A DNA stretch of 64,000 nt from Acetatifactor aquisgranensis (GCF_943193215.1 NZ_CALPDH010000007.1:123030-187029); one strand, 5' to 3'. Counted from the first letter of the stretch, positions 35,586 through 43,745 are shown. Made by a program: numbers and translations. Notes: generated by a model not told the origin, from the letters alone.

Positions 35586-36116
35586 TCACAGCTCACACTC
35601 CAGCTGGCAGTCATAGGGTTCCGCCTCCACATGCCCCTGATGGTACTTCTCCGCTTCCACGCAGCCCATGGCCTTGTAGAAAGCCTGGCTCTCCACGGCG
35701 GAATGGGCGGATATGTAAAGCTTCCGCCCGCCGCGGGCCCTGGCCCAGTCCTCTGCAGCCAGGAAAAGGGCCTTTCCGATACCTTTCCCCCGCGCGTCCT
35801 CCGACACATGGATACAGGACAAATCCAGGTATCCCTGCTCTCCGCCGAACAGCGCGGGCTCCACCGAGGCAAAGCCTTTCAGGGTGCCGTCGCAGAAAGC
35901 CGCGAACCCAAAGCCCCCTGTGGACGCGGTATTCTTCAGGCACTTGACTAATATCCGATACTCTTCTTCCGTCCCATCGTCAACAAATGGTGCATCCCGG
36001 ATCACCCACTCGCCCTTCTCCCGCCGCCAGCACTTCGTCACGACCTGGCGGCGGATGAATCCGGCGAACAGTTCCCTGCATATCTCTTCTTCCCTTAAGA
36101 TTCGGTATACAATCAT
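35586..36116 (-). CDS. GNAT-family N-acetyltransferase
   Basis: Protein of 176 aa. The acetyl-CoA-binding motif A is VSEDARGKGIGKALFLAAEDWARA (shown by SEDARGKGIGKALF at about 105-118), followed by the strand KLYISAHSAVESQAFYKAMG typical of GNAT motif B. The substrate is not predictable. The ATG follows GAAGGGGAAAT. It converges on recQ with no room for a terminator between the stops. Confidence 0.88.
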   Translation of the reverse strand: MIVYRILREEEICRELFAGFIRRQVVTKCWRREKGEWVIRDAPFVDDGTEEEYRILVKCLKNTASTGGFGFAAFCDGTLKGFASVEPALFGGEQGYLDLSCIHVSEDARGKGIGKALFLAAEDWARARGGRKLYISAHSAVESQAFYKAMGCVEAEKYHQGHVEAEPYDCQLECEL

Positions 36117-36252
36117 ATTTCCCCTTCCTTCCTGCCCCTGGGGCCAGAAGCATCCCTTGTTTTCTTATCTCTGCAGACTTACGCCATCTATCACATCCAA
36201 AATAGCCTGTTTCATTTTCTCATGTAAATAAGCTTTGTTCAGCCTGCTCTTG

Positions 36253-36584
36253 TTAGCCAGCATTTGAGTCCTCCACCACCACAACCTCCGGCTCCACTTT
36301 GCCGGAAAGCACTTCCGGGCTGTAAATATGGTACAATTCGTTATAGGTTCTTTTCAAATCATGGTACCGGCCAGAAGCATGAATGCCGTAAATCTCTTCC
36401 ACCGAATAGGGCAGATTCGTCTGATTGCTTCTTCCAGATACTCCCCATAACTGTGGACGACTGCGCCGGTATTCAGCATTACGGCTTCGAACATCTGTAC
36501 GGAGCTGAAATCCATCACATGGTGGAGATTAATGGTCAAGTCCTTCTCCCTGCTGATTTCCACAATCCATTTCACGCATCGCAT
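36253..36584 (-). pseudogene. Frameshifted gene fragment of unknown family
   Basis: ATG 36584 (GAGGTAGAGTATAA upstream) opens a frame beginning MRCVKWIVEISREKDL and running through VHSYGEYLEEAIRR. A frame change near 36420 then gives the natural continuation NLPYSVEEIYGIHASGRYHD, RTYNELYHIYSP and VVVVEDSNAG before a stop at 36253. The joined product is about 110 aa. A single-base error or a real frameshift would explain it. No function recognised. Confidence 0.5.
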
Positions 36585-36654
36585 TTATACTCTACCTCAT
36601 TTCATGCTTCTGTGCAAGTATCGGTCCACAGGTTCCTCTTTATAAATATTTTAT

Positions 36655-36697
36655 TTGACAAATGGCATTTCTGTATTAAAATAGTTCTAAAAAGAAC
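36655..36697 (+). promoter_or_regulatory. Promoter and palindromic operator of the MarR-TauE operon
   Basis: TTGACA at 36655-36660, 17-bp spacer and a weak AAAATA at 36678-36683. Immediately after is the dyad GTTCT-AAAA-AGAAC (36684-36697), placed at the expected transcription start. This is a likely autoregulatory site for the MarR protein. Confidence 0.55.
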
Positions 36698-36717
36698 AAA
36701 AGGGAGCCTGGGCAAAA

Positions 36718-37151
36718 TGATACCGCTGAATCCATGGGAACATCAGAACGCAGTCAAAACGCTTTATGGAAAATTTGTAGGCGGGGTCTGCGCAAAGCAT
36801 GGAATGGCCCGGATAGAATTGGACATCCTCCTCTTCCTGGCCAACAATCCCTGTTTTGACACAGCCACTGACATCATCGAAATCCGGTATCTATCCAAAT
36901 CTCAGGTATCTGCCGCCGTAAAGCTCCTGGAGGAAAAAGGATATCTTCGGAAAGAATACGCGGACGGCAACCGGAAGACGGCGCACCTGAAGCTCTGCCA
37001 AAGCGCCGGGGACATCATCCGTGACGGAAAAGCCGCTCAGGAAGCTTTCGCCGCGGCCCTGCTGGACGGCTTTTCCCAGAGCGAAATCCATGTCATGAAG
37101 CAATATAATGAGCGTATTTTGGGAAACATCCATTCCCTTTTATCTCAATGA
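36718..37151 (+). CDS. MarR-family transcriptional regulator
   Basis: Winged-helix regulator of 144 aa. The DNA-binding core is TATDIIEIRYLSKSQVSAAV (recognition helix KSQVSAAVKLLEEKG) with the wing GYLRKEYADGNRKTAHLKL. Flanking helices would form the dimer interface. ATG 36718 follows GGGAG; the frame extends upstream without homology. The TauE/SafE exporter gene begins 73 bp downstream, so the regulator probably controls export of a small anion together with its own synthesis, through the palindrome at 36684-36697. Confidence 0.87.
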
Positions 37152-37224
37152 CGCCTGTGCTGACTGGAGATATTCGGTAAGATAGCGGCACGGGAATCCG
37201 CAGAACTGGAACAGGAGACTTGCT

Positions 37225-37992
37225 ATGTTTAAATTTCTGATCTGTTTTATCGCTGGAATAGGCGCCGGTCTTGGCACCGGCTTCGCGGGCATGAGCGCTG
37301 CCGCCGTTATCAGCCCCATGCTGATCACCTTCCTGGGCCTTCCGGCCTATGAAGCCGTGGGCATCGCCCTGGCCAGCGATGTCCTGGCAAGCGCGGTCAG
37401 CGCGTACACTTATGGCAAGAACAAGAACCTGGACATCCGAGGCGGCGTGGTCATGATGGGGGCTGTCCTGGTTTTCACGCTGGTGGGCAGCTTTGTGGCG
37501 AGTGTGGTGCCCAATACCACCATGGGGAGCTTCTCCATGTTCATGACGCTGCTGCTGGGCATCAAGTTCATCGTAAAGCCGGTCATGACCACAAAGGAAT
37601 CCATGGCCTCGGTCAGCGCCAGGAAACGCATCCTCCAGTCCGCAGTCAGCGGCACCATCGTAGGCTTCATCTGCGGTTTCGTAGGCGCGGGCGGCGGCAT
37701 GATGATGCTTCTGCTGCTGACCAGCGTACTGGGCTACGAATTGAAGACGGCTGTGGGAACCAGCGTGTTTATCATGGCATTCACCGCTTTCACGGGAGCG
37801 GCCAGCCACTTCGCCATCGGCGGCATGCCCGATATAGGGTGCCTGGTCTTCTGCGTGGCATCCACGCTGCTGTGGGCCAGGATTGCCGCCAAGTTCGCCA
37901 ACAAGGCCAGCGCGGCGACCCTGAACCGGGCCACAGGCATTGTGCTCACCGTTCTGGGGATAGCCATTTTATCGGTGAATTATTTACGGTGA
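37225..37992 (+). CDS. TauE/SafE-family anion exporter
   Basis: Integral membrane protein of 255 aa with about eight helices, of the family that exports sulfite, sulfoacetate or related organic anions. Two similar halves are seen: FIAGIGAGLGTGFAGMSAAAV at the N-terminus and FICGFVGAGGGMMMLLLLT in the second half, each with the glycine-rich family motif. The ATG follows CAGGAGACTTGCT. It shares a transcript with the MarR gene. Its last 13 bases overlap the end of the convergent acetyltransferase gene. Confidence 0.9.
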   Translation: MFKFLICFIAGIGAGLGTGFAGMSAAAVISPMLITFLGLPAYEAVGIALASDVLASAVSAYTYGKNKNLDIRGGVVMMGAVLVFTLVGSFVASVVPNTTMGSFSMFMTLLLGIKFIVKPVMTTKESMASVSARKRILQSAVSGTIVGFICGFVGAGGGMMMLLLLTSVLGYELKTAVGTSVFIMAFTAFTGAASHFAIGGMPDIGCLVFCVASTLLWARIAAKFANKASAATLNRATGIVLTVLGIAILSVNYLR

Positions 37993-38531
37993 TGCGGATG
38001 AAATTCCGCCTTATTTTCTATAACTGTAAAACCGATACATTTGCTCTGTCTCATCGTCAATATCCTGATACATTTTTTCTCTGTCAGCCTAAATCCGGCT
38101 TTTTCTATAGTCCTCCAGGATGGAACATTGTCTTCCCTGATGGTCGCGATGATTTCGTCCTGCTCATACTGCTGCAGGAAATACCGGACATATGCCTTTG
38201 CCGCCTCCGCCGCATATCCATGATTTCTGTATTCCCTTCCCATGAAATACACAATGCCGACTTTTTCCATATCTTTATAATAGGAGCATCCAACCGAACC
38301 AATCACTTCATGCGTATCTTTCAGTTCCACGGTATAAGCCAGATAATCGACAGTGGGATCATCTTCGGCGGCCAGCTGGCGCGCTTCAGCCACCCATTCA
38401 TCCATCCAGCCGCCGCACTCTATGTCAAAGCCGACATCGTCGAGGCTGCCGTCAGATGCCATGGCGGAAAAAATCTGCCCGTCTGCCGTTTCTAAATCCC
38501 GGATAATCAGCCTGTCTGTTTTTATAAGCAA
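37980..38531 (-). CDS. RimJ/RimL-type GNAT acetyltransferase
   Basis: Protein of 183 aa beginning LIKTDRLIIRDLETADG, the usual start of RimJ/RimL-like acetyltransferases. The acetyl-CoA motif is GREYRNHGYAAEAAKAYVRY, followed by REDNVPSWRTIEKAGFRLTE, the conserved Asn-rich motif B. The start is TTG 38531 after AGGAGGTGAAGTATT. The acetylated substrate may be a ribosomal protein terminus or a small molecule. Its 3' end overlaps the end of the TauE gene tail to tail. Confidence 0.88.
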   Translation of the reverse strand: MLIKTDRLIIRDLETADGQIFSAMASDGSLDDVGFDIECGGWMDEWVAEARQLAAEDDPTVDYLAYTVELKDTHEVIGSVGCSYYKDMEKVGIVYFMGREYRNHGYAAEAAKAYVRYFLQQYEQDEIIATIREDNVPSWRTIEKAGFRLTEKKCIRILTMRQSKCIGFTVIENKAEFHPHHRK

Positions 38532-38558
38532 AATACTTCACCTCCTCGGATTCTGACT

Positions 38559-39251
38559 TCATTTCACCGACCGCAATAACGGCGTGTCGCTCTCGCCGGA
38601 ATACCCCAGGCATTCCACTTTGCCAAATCCCGCTTCCCTCAAAAGCTCCATCTCATGCTCCAGGGTCAGCGGCGTGTCAAAGTGCACGAAGGTGTCCTCG
38701 GGAATCCCGCATTTCTTTCGCCTGCGGGCACATTCCGCGAACAGATACTCCTCCATCTCCTCCGATTCCGCTATATAGTCCACTTCCAGATAGCAGCCGC
38801 CGGGCTTCAGGCTGTCATACAGTTTTTTGAATACAATGAGCTTATCCTCTGACTTAAAATGATGTAAAGTCTCAAAAGAAACCGCTGTGTCAAAGCAGGC
38901 CTCTCCGAAGGGGACCTGGAAATAGTCCCCCCGGATGCACCGGAGATTCCTGCGGCCATGCTTTTTCCGAAGCCGGTCCAGCATAGCCTGCTCTAAATCA
39001 ATCCCTGTGACCGCCAGATCCGGCCGGAGCCGGAAGATTTCGTCCAGCTCCAGGCCGGTGCCGCAGCCGATGTCCAGGAGGGTCTGCGTCCTTTCCGGAA
39101 TCATCTGGGCCATCCACTTATAGCAGTCTTTCCAGACGGACATATGCTCTTCATATCCCTCCACCCGGGCCGCGAAAAAGCTGCCCATCTCCTCCAGCGG
39201 CTCGTCCGCCGTATCCTCAAGCCATTTCTTTATTTTCGTTAATTCGTCCAT
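38559..39251 (-). CDS. Class I SAM-dependent methyltransferase
   Basis: Protein of 230 aa with motif I LLDIGCGTGLELDEIFRL, motif II AVTGIDLEQAMLDRLRKKHG and motif III around VSFETLHHFKSEDKL, then LKPGGCYLEVDYI. This is the ubiquitin-like UbiE/Methyltransf_11 pattern with unknown substrate. ATG 39251 is chosen: GGGAAAGCAGATTAAA precedes it and it follows the DUF1062 stop by one base, which implies translational coupling. Confidence 0.87.
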   Translation of the reverse strand: MDELTKIKKWLEDTADEPLEEMGSFFAARVEGYEEHMSVWKDCYKWMAQMIPERTQTLLDIGCGTGLELDEIFRLRPDLAVTGIDLEQAMLDRLRKKHGRRNLRCIRGDYFQVPFGEACFDTAVSFETLHHFKSEDKLIVFKKLYDSLKPGGCYLEVDYIAESEEMEEYLFAECARRRKKCGIPEDTFVHFDTPLTLEHEMELLREAGFGKVECLGYSGESDTPLLRSVK

Positions 39252-39252
39252 T

Positions 39253-39966
39253 TTAATCTGCTTTCCCGTTTCTCCCGGTTTCCCGGATGTCCAAGGTTTC
39301 CCAAGGGCTTTCCGCAATCTCTATCTCCGCCCTTCTCCCGATATAGTTCCGGGGCAGTGATATCTTCCCTTCTTTTGCCAACTGTCTGGCCTTGCTCCTG
39401 GTGATATGGCAGACTTCCGCTGCCACTTTGTCCGCCCTGATTTTCAGCTCATAGGGATTGAAGATAATCAGCAGCTTTTTGCGGCATCTTTCCGCCTTTC
39501 CATCTATAGCGCTGTTCCCCTGGCATTCCATTTCCCGGTTCTGGCATTCCTGGTTCTCATCTCCCCGGCATCCCGACCTTCGGTCTTTCGCAGGAATCGC
39601 CCCGTCCACCGGAATCACCTCATAGGAAATATCCTCCCAGTCTATCTCCGCCCTGTTCCTGGCAAAGACGCCTTTGTCAGTGCCCCACCGCAGGGCGGCC
39701 TGGCCGTCATTCTCCAGGAAGCTGCGATATTCCTCCCCCGGAATCTCTTTCGGCCGTACCCTCTCATATATGGCAAGATTATACGTATGCCCGCACTTTT
39801 CGCACTGGTAGATCAGCCATACGTCAACCTGTCTCCCGTTGGCATTGACGCGGAAGTTCCCGGTGCTGCCGTAGACGCTCCTGCCCCCGCAGCCGGGGCA
39901 GAAGCGCAGGATTTTATACCCGGACACCGGGCGGATTCTGTATTCAGTTTTTTCAAAATAGCACAT
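39253..39966 (-). CDS. DUF1062-family protein
   Basis: Protein of 237 aa. The N-terminal half matches DUF1062: FCPGCGGRSVYGSTGNFRVN, then DVWLIYQCEKCGHTYNL, giving two CxxC pairs that probably bind zinc. A middle segment is rich in Cys, Glu and Asn. The C-terminal part (VCHITRSKARQLAKEGKISL) looks like an S4-type or helix-turn-helix RNA/DNA-binding motif. Function is unknown. It is translationally coupled to the downstream methyltransferase, so the pair may modify and bind a common nucleic acid or small substrate; that is speculation. Confidence 0.82.
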   Translation of the reverse strand: MCYFEKTEYRIRPVSGYKILRFCPGCGGRSVYGSTGNFRVNANGRQVDVWLIYQCEKCGHTYNLAIYERVRPKEIPGEEYRSFLENDGQAALRWGTDKGVFARNRAEIDWEDISYEVIPVDGAIPAKDRRSGCRGDENQECQNREMECQGNSAIDGKAERCRKKLLIIFNPYELKIRADKVAAEVCHITRSKARQLAKEGKISLPRNYIGRRAEIEIAESPWETLDIRETGRNGKAD

Positions 39967-40027
39967 TTTGCATCTCCCTGATCGTTTCTTTCACGGAATA
40001 TGCAAAGGCTGTCACAGTACTCCTCGA

Positions 40028-40090
40028 TTTTTATTTGCAATAGCCTCTGCTATGCAAACTGCTTGGGTGTCATCATAAGAACAAACTCCT
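40028..40090. repeat. Repeat tail F, related to the right end of element E
   Basis: About 60 bp roughly 70 percent identical by eye to 43681-43745: TTTGCAATAGCC-TCTGCTATGCAA-CTGCTTGGG and an ATAAgAACAA block. On the minus strand both contain GAGGAG or AGGAGG, eight or so bases, ATG, seven or eight codons and TAG. Confidence 0.5.
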
Positions 40091-40339
40091 CTCTATATCC
40101 AATCCTGTCTCAGGGCAGCGGCCCCTCTTCTCCCTATGTGCCGGAGAAACCTCTCCGCCGCTTTGGTCTTCCTCATCTTATCAGAGCCCCCCGCCCTTTT
40201 CCACCTCAAACTTTTTTCAATACAACTATGCTCCAAACCTGCGGCCAGCCCAAATATAAATAACTCTCCTCGGGCGCGATGAGGAGAGAACCCCTCACAA
40301 ACCGAATTCTGTCCATTGATGTCAGCAACCCCCAAAACT

Positions 40340-40359
40340 CCCCGCAGCAAGCTGCGGGG
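40340..40359. repeat. Near-perfect 9-bp hairpin CCCCGCAGC-AA-GCTGCGGGG
   Basis: A 20-base palindrome with a two-base centre and no T-run. It resembles short GC-rich palindromes scattered through Lachnospiraceae genomes, but I cannot verify that here. It lies about 135 bp upstream of the transporter promoter. Confidence 0.5.
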
Positions 40360-40495
40360 TCAAGAAAGGACCAAGCCTCTGGGCACAGCCATCTTAATCC
40401 ACTCCTTCCGCCTCCCGCCTTTTATGCAAAATTTCATGCATATTCCGGAAAAATATTCATTCCATTAATTTTGCTCCTATTTTTCGCAGAATCCA

Positions 40496-40524
40496 TTGAC
40501 ATTTTATGCATTAAATGCTAGTAT
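40496..40524 (+). promoter_or_regulatory. Promoter of the amino acid ABC transporter operon
   Basis: TTGACA (40496-40501), 17-bp spacer, TAGTAT (40519-40524). The spacer contains GCATTAAATGC, a short dyad that could bind a regulator. Confidence 0.72.
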
Positions 40525-40585
40525 CTGTCCATTGGCTTTACTAAATGAAAGGCTGATGAATCTATCACGGGAGGATACATTCTTT

Positions 40586-41389
40586 ATGAAGAAACTGATT
40601 GCATTGCTATTGACTTCCGCCATGGCCCTGTCCCTGGCAGCCTGCGGCGGCACGCCTGCAGACAGCGGCAGCGGCGACTCAGAGGGCGGCTTCACCACCG
40701 CCGTACAGGGCAAGCTCACCATGGCCACCAATTCCACTTTCCCGCCCTATGAATACGTAGAGGGCGGCAAGGTCACAGGCATCGATGCCGAAATCGCAGC
40801 GGCCATCGCCGAAAAGCTGGGCCTGGAGCTGCAGATTGACGACATGGAGTTCGATTACATTACAGAAGCCGTCTCCACCGGCAAGGCTGACATCGGCCTG
40901 GCGGGCATGACCATCACCCCTGACCGTGAGGAGGAGGTTGCCTTCACTGTCAGCTACGCCACCGGCATCCAGGTAGTCATCGTCAAAGAAGACAGCGACA
41001 TCACCAGCGCAGACGACCTGACCAAGGACGGCGCGAATCATGCCATAGGCGTCCAGCGCAACACCACAGGCGACATCTACGCAAGCGGAGATATCGAGGA
41101 GGCGGGAAAAGGCACTGTGGACCGCTACAGCAAGGGGGCCGATGCCGTACAGGCGCTGGTCACCGGCAAGGTAGACTGCGTCATCATCGACAATGAGCCC
41201 GCCAAGGCTTTCGTGGCCGAGGTAGAGGGCCTGAAGATTCTTGATACCGAGTATGCCGTAGAGGACTATGCCGCGTGCATGAGCAAGGACAATACGGCAC
41301 TGTACGAAGCCGTGAATACCGCTCTGCAGGAACTGATCGCGGACGGCACCATACAGGGAATCGTCGACAAATACATCAACGCCGACTGA
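40586..41389 (+). CDS. Polar amino acid-binding lipoprotein
   Basis: Solute-binding protein of 267 aa, SBP_bac_3 family. The lipoprotein signal ends in LSLAACGGTP. The ligand-binding body begins GKLTMATNSTFPPYEYVEGG and contains AGMTITPDREEEVAFTVSYATG, the pattern of HisJ/FliY/GlnH proteins. It captures a polar amino acid or cystine and passes it to the permease. ATG 40586 is chosen, with GGGAGG upstream and a proper signal peptide; the frame is open upstream. About 235 bp, including repeat D, separate it from the permease. Confidence 0.94.
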   Translation: MKKLIALLLTSAMALSLAACGGTPADSGSGDSEGGFTTAVQGKLTMATNSTFPPYEYVEGGKVTGIDAEIAAAIAEKLGLELQIDDMEFDYITEAVSTGKADIGLAGMTITPDREEEVAFTVSYATGIQVVIVKEDSDITSADDLTKDGANHAIGVQRNTTGDIYASGDIEEAGKGTVDRYSKGADAVQALVTGKVDCVIIDNEPAKAFVAEVEGLKILDTEYAVEDYAACMSKDNTALYEAVNTALQELIADGTIQGIVDKYINAD

Positions 41390-41440
41390 TTCCGCCCTGC
41401 CGCGGACGGCGCATGCCCTGAACGGCTCTTCCGATATCAA

Positions 41441-41545
41441 TAGCAAATTTATACTGACGGTCACTAAAACTTGCCAAGCAACCCGACCCACGAGCGAAAG
41501 ATGCTGGAGACATCGCGGCAAATTTCATCGCTCGTGAGTATAAAA
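41441..41545. repeat. Structured repeat D
   Basis: Lies between the binding protein and permease genes. Outer arms TTTATACTGACG (41448-41459) and CGTGAGTATAAA (41533-41544) pair in 11 of 12 positions. An inner stem pairs ACGAGCGA (41490-41497) with TCGCTCGT (41528-41535). Read on the minus strand, the layout matches element E at 43565-43699 although the inner stem sequence is different. Confidence 0.6.
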
Positions 41546-41623
41546 TGTCTGCTCCCCACGGCACCGGCCCATGTCCGGATGCCGGGCGGGGCAGATGCCA
41601 AACTATAATAAGGAGAATTGCAC

Positions 41624-42406
41624 ATGAGACCCTCCGCCTCCCAAAGCTGGCCCCTGGTGGCGCCGGATTGGATCCAGAACGGCCCTGAGTGGCTGAACGA
41701 CTTCGGCTATGATGTCTATAAAAGCTTCATCTTCGACGACCGGTACCAGATGTACCTGAAAGGCCTGGGCAACACCCTGCTCCTGACCTTCCTGGCGCTG
41801 CTCATCGGAGTGGCCTTGGGAATCGTCATATCCCTGATTCGAGTCTCCTGGGACAAGAACCACACAGAGATGCACGGCCCCATCAAACCCGTCCTGGGCT
41901 TCCTAAACGCCCTGGCCAGGGTATACCTGACGGTCATCCGGGGCACCCCCGCGGTGGTGCAGCTGATGATCATGTACTTCATCGTCTTCGCCTCCAGCCG
42001 CAACAAGGTCATGGTGGCCGCCCTCTCTTTCGGCATCAACTCCGGAGCCTATGTGGCGGAGATCATCCGGGGCGGCATCATGTCCATCGACGAGGGCCAG
42101 ATGGAGGCCGGGCGCAGCCTGGGCTTCGGCTATGTGTCCACCATGCGCTATATCATCCTGCCCCAGGCTTTCAAGGCCGTGCTGCCCACCCTGGCCAACG
42201 AGTTCATCGTGCTGCTGAAGGAAACGGCGGTGGCAGGTTATGTGGGCCTGACCGACGTGACCTACGCCGGCAACATCATCGGCGGCAACTGCTACGATTA
42301 TCTGTTCCCGCTGCTGATGTCCGCCCTGATCTATCTGGTGCTGGTCATGTTCTTCACCTTCCTGGTAGGGAAGTTGGAAAGGAGGCTGAGAAGCAGTGAG
42401 CGCTGA
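41624..42406 (+). CDS. Amino acid ABC transporter permease
   Basis: Membrane protein of 260 aa, HisM/GlnP type. The permease signature is EAGRSLGFGYVSTMRYIILP, with VIRGTPAVVQLMIMYFIVF and VLLKETAVAGYVGLTDVT on either side. The first 40 residues are hydrophilic and aromatic, longer than usual. ATG 41624 follows AGGAG with eight bases of spacing. Its 3' end overlaps the ATPase gene by 11 bases. With the binding protein and the ATPase it forms a complete PAAT-type importer. Confidence 0.95.
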   Translation: MRPSASQSWPLVAPDWIQNGPEWLNDFGYDVYKSFIFDDRYQMYLKGLGNTLLLTFLALLIGVALGIVISLIRVSWDKNHTEMHGPIKPVLGFLNALARVYLTVIRGTPAVVQLMIMYFIVFASSRNKVMVAALSFGINSGAYVAEIIRGGIMSIDEGQMEAGRSLGFGYVSTMRYIILPQAFKAVLPTLANEFIVLLKETAVAGYVGLTDVTYAGNIIGGNCYDYLFPLLMSALIYLVLVMFFTFLVGKLERRLRSSER

Positions 42407-43139
42407 GTACATCATTCAGGCCAAAGAATTGCGCAAATCTTTCGGCGGCGGCGAAATCAAGGCTCTGGACGGAGTCACCGCCGACATCCGCAAAGGCGAG
42501 GTAGTCGTAGTCATCGGTCCCTCCGGCTCCGGCAAATCCACGTTTCTGCGGTGCCTGAACCTGCTGGAAGTGCCCACAGGCGGACAGGTCCTGTTCGAGG
42601 GCGTGGACATCACGGACAAAAAAGCCGACATCAACCTCCACCGCCGGAAAATGGGAATGGTGTTCCAGCATTTCAACCTGTTCCCCCATATGACGATTCT
42701 GAAGAACATGACCCTGGCCCCCGTGAAGCTGCTGCAGAAGCCACAGGCGGACGCGGAAGCCCAGGCGAAGGCCCTGTTGGAGCGGGTGGGCCTGGCCGAC
42801 CGGGCGAACGCCTATCCCAGCCAGCTCTCCGGCGGCCAGAAGCAGCGCATCGCCATCGTCCGGGCGCTGTGCATGGATCCGGAGGTCATGCTCTTCGATG
42901 AGCCCACCTCCGCCCTGGATCCGGAGATGGTGGGGGAAGTGCTGGAGGTCATGAAAGAGCTGGCCAAGGAAGGGATGACCATGGTGGTGGTCACCCACGA
43001 GATGGGCTTCGCCAGGGAAGTGGCCGACCGGGTCATCTTCATGGCGGACGGGAAAATCGTGGAGGAGGGCAGGCCCGAGGAAATCTTCTCCGCCCCGCAG
43101 CAGCCCCGGACCCGGGAGTTCCTGGCGAAGGTGCTGTAG
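42396..43139 (+). CDS. Amino acid ABC transporter ATP-binding protein, GlnQ/HisP type
   Basis: ATPase of 247 aa. Walker A is GPSGSGKST, the Q-loop is VFQHFNLFPHMT, the signature is LSGGQKQRIAI, Walker B is VMLFDEPTSALDPEM, and the switch histidine is in VVVTHEMGFA. All elements are intact. The start is GTG 42396, ten bases after AAGGAGG, inside the end of the permease gene, so translation is coupled. It powers the importer in the two preceding genes. Confidence 0.97.
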   Translation: MSAEYIIQAKELRKSFGGGEIKALDGVTADIRKGEVVVVIGPSGSGKSTFLRCLNLLEVPTGGQVLFEGVDITDKKADINLHRRKMGMVFQHFNLFPHMTILKNMTLAPVKLLQKPQADAEAQAKALLERVGLADRANAYPSQLSGGQKQRIAIVRALCMDPEVMLFDEPTSALDPEMVGEVLEVMKELAKEGMTMVVVTHEMGFAREVADRVIFMADGKIVEEGRPEEIFSAPQQPRTREFLAKVL

Positions 43140-43170
43140 AATCCTGCCGTGCCACAGCATACTATAGCAA

Positions 43171-43220
43171 AGGGGCTGTCGGGAAACCGCATTTAAATGC
43201 GTCTTTCCACGATAGCCCCT
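43171..43220. terminator. Long hairpin after the transporter operon
   Basis: AGGGGCTGTCGGGAAA pairs with TTTCCACGATAGCCCCT, with an inner GCATTTAAATGC palindrome. The plus-strand tail is TCATCTTTT, a weak T-run. It probably ends the transporter transcript and perhaps the convergent CD3324-type gene. Confidence 0.65.
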
Positions 43221-43249
43221 CATCTTTTCATTCTCTGTCATCTCCGGCC

Positions 43250-43528
43250 TCAATCCTTACGGCCCATTTCCCGCACGATACGCTGGATGCTCTTCTCCGA
43301 CAGGAAGTACCTGTCCGCCAGTTCGCCGATCCCCGCCCCCTGCTTCCAGTCCGCAAAGATGGCTTTGTTCCTGCCAAGCAGCTCCTGCCTGATCCTGGTG
43401 CCGCTTCCCCAGGCCTGTCTGTTCTCCGCCTTTTTGGGGATGTAGATGCTCTCTCCGTCCACGTACCGCTGGATGATTTCTATGACTTCCATCGGCAGAA
43501 TCTCTTCTGCTCTCCTATAGCCCATCAT
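43250..43528 (-). CDS. CD3324-family small protein, probable helix-turn-helix
   Basis: Protein of 92 aa. EEILPMEVIEIIQRYVDGE, IYIPKK and the C-terminal YFLSEKSIQRIVREMG match the CD3324 family named after a C. difficile locus, related to Mor-type helix-turn-helix proteins. The last 30 residues would form the DNA-binding motif. AGGAGGG lies very close to ATG 43528, so ATG 43525 may be used instead. It stands alone; repeat E lies in its upstream region. Probably a small transcription factor of unknown target. Confidence 0.8.
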   Translation of the reverse strand: MMGYRRAEEILPMEVIEIIQRYVDGESIYIPKKAENRQAWGSGTRIRQELLGRNKAIFADWKQGAGIGELADRYFLSEKSIQRIVREMGRKD

Positions 43529-43564
43529 GCCCTCCTGAAATTGTATATTCTCCTAAGGGAGCAC

Positions 43565-43699
43565 GGCTATAGCAAATTTATCTTTTATACTCGTGAACGC
43601 ATTTAATTGCCGTTTTCAACTCCGGATTGCCGATGCGTTCACTCGTTATCCTGTACAGACGGCAATTATTGGCGTTTGTGGTTATAAATTGCGATAGCC
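43565..43699. repeat. Structured repeat E with terminal inverted repeats
   Basis: Ends are GGCTATAGCAAATTTAT (43565-43581) and ATAAATTGCGATAGCC (43684-43699), imperfect inverses. Inside, TGAACGCAT (43594-43602) pairs perfectly with ATGCGTTCA (43633-43641), and AATTGCCG recurs inverted as CGGCAATT. The arrangement TTTTATACTC, stem, ATTGCCG, stem, CTCGT is shared with repeat D on its minus strand. The sequence right of it up to 43745 is related to repeat tail F. Confidence 0.62.
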
Positions 43700-43745
43700 T
43701 GTGCTACGCAATCAGCTCGGGTCTTCCCATAAAACAAGCCTCCTT

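Larger units (their letters stand above)
39967..40495. other. Repeat-rich intergenic region
   Basis: About 530 bp without a convincing gene. It holds repeat tail F (40028-40090), a CTCTCCTC/GAGGAGAG hairpin (40264-40288), the CCCCGCAGC-AA-GCTGCGGGG hairpin (40340-40359), and the approach to the promoter of the amino acid transporter. The concentration of repeats suggests old insertions. Confidence 0.5.

Noticed and set aside
33482..35872. 796-codon minus-strand open frame opposite recQ
   Set aside because: The same length as recQ is coincidence; the composition is His/Pro/Arg-rich shadow and RecQ motifs on the plus strand are unmistakable.
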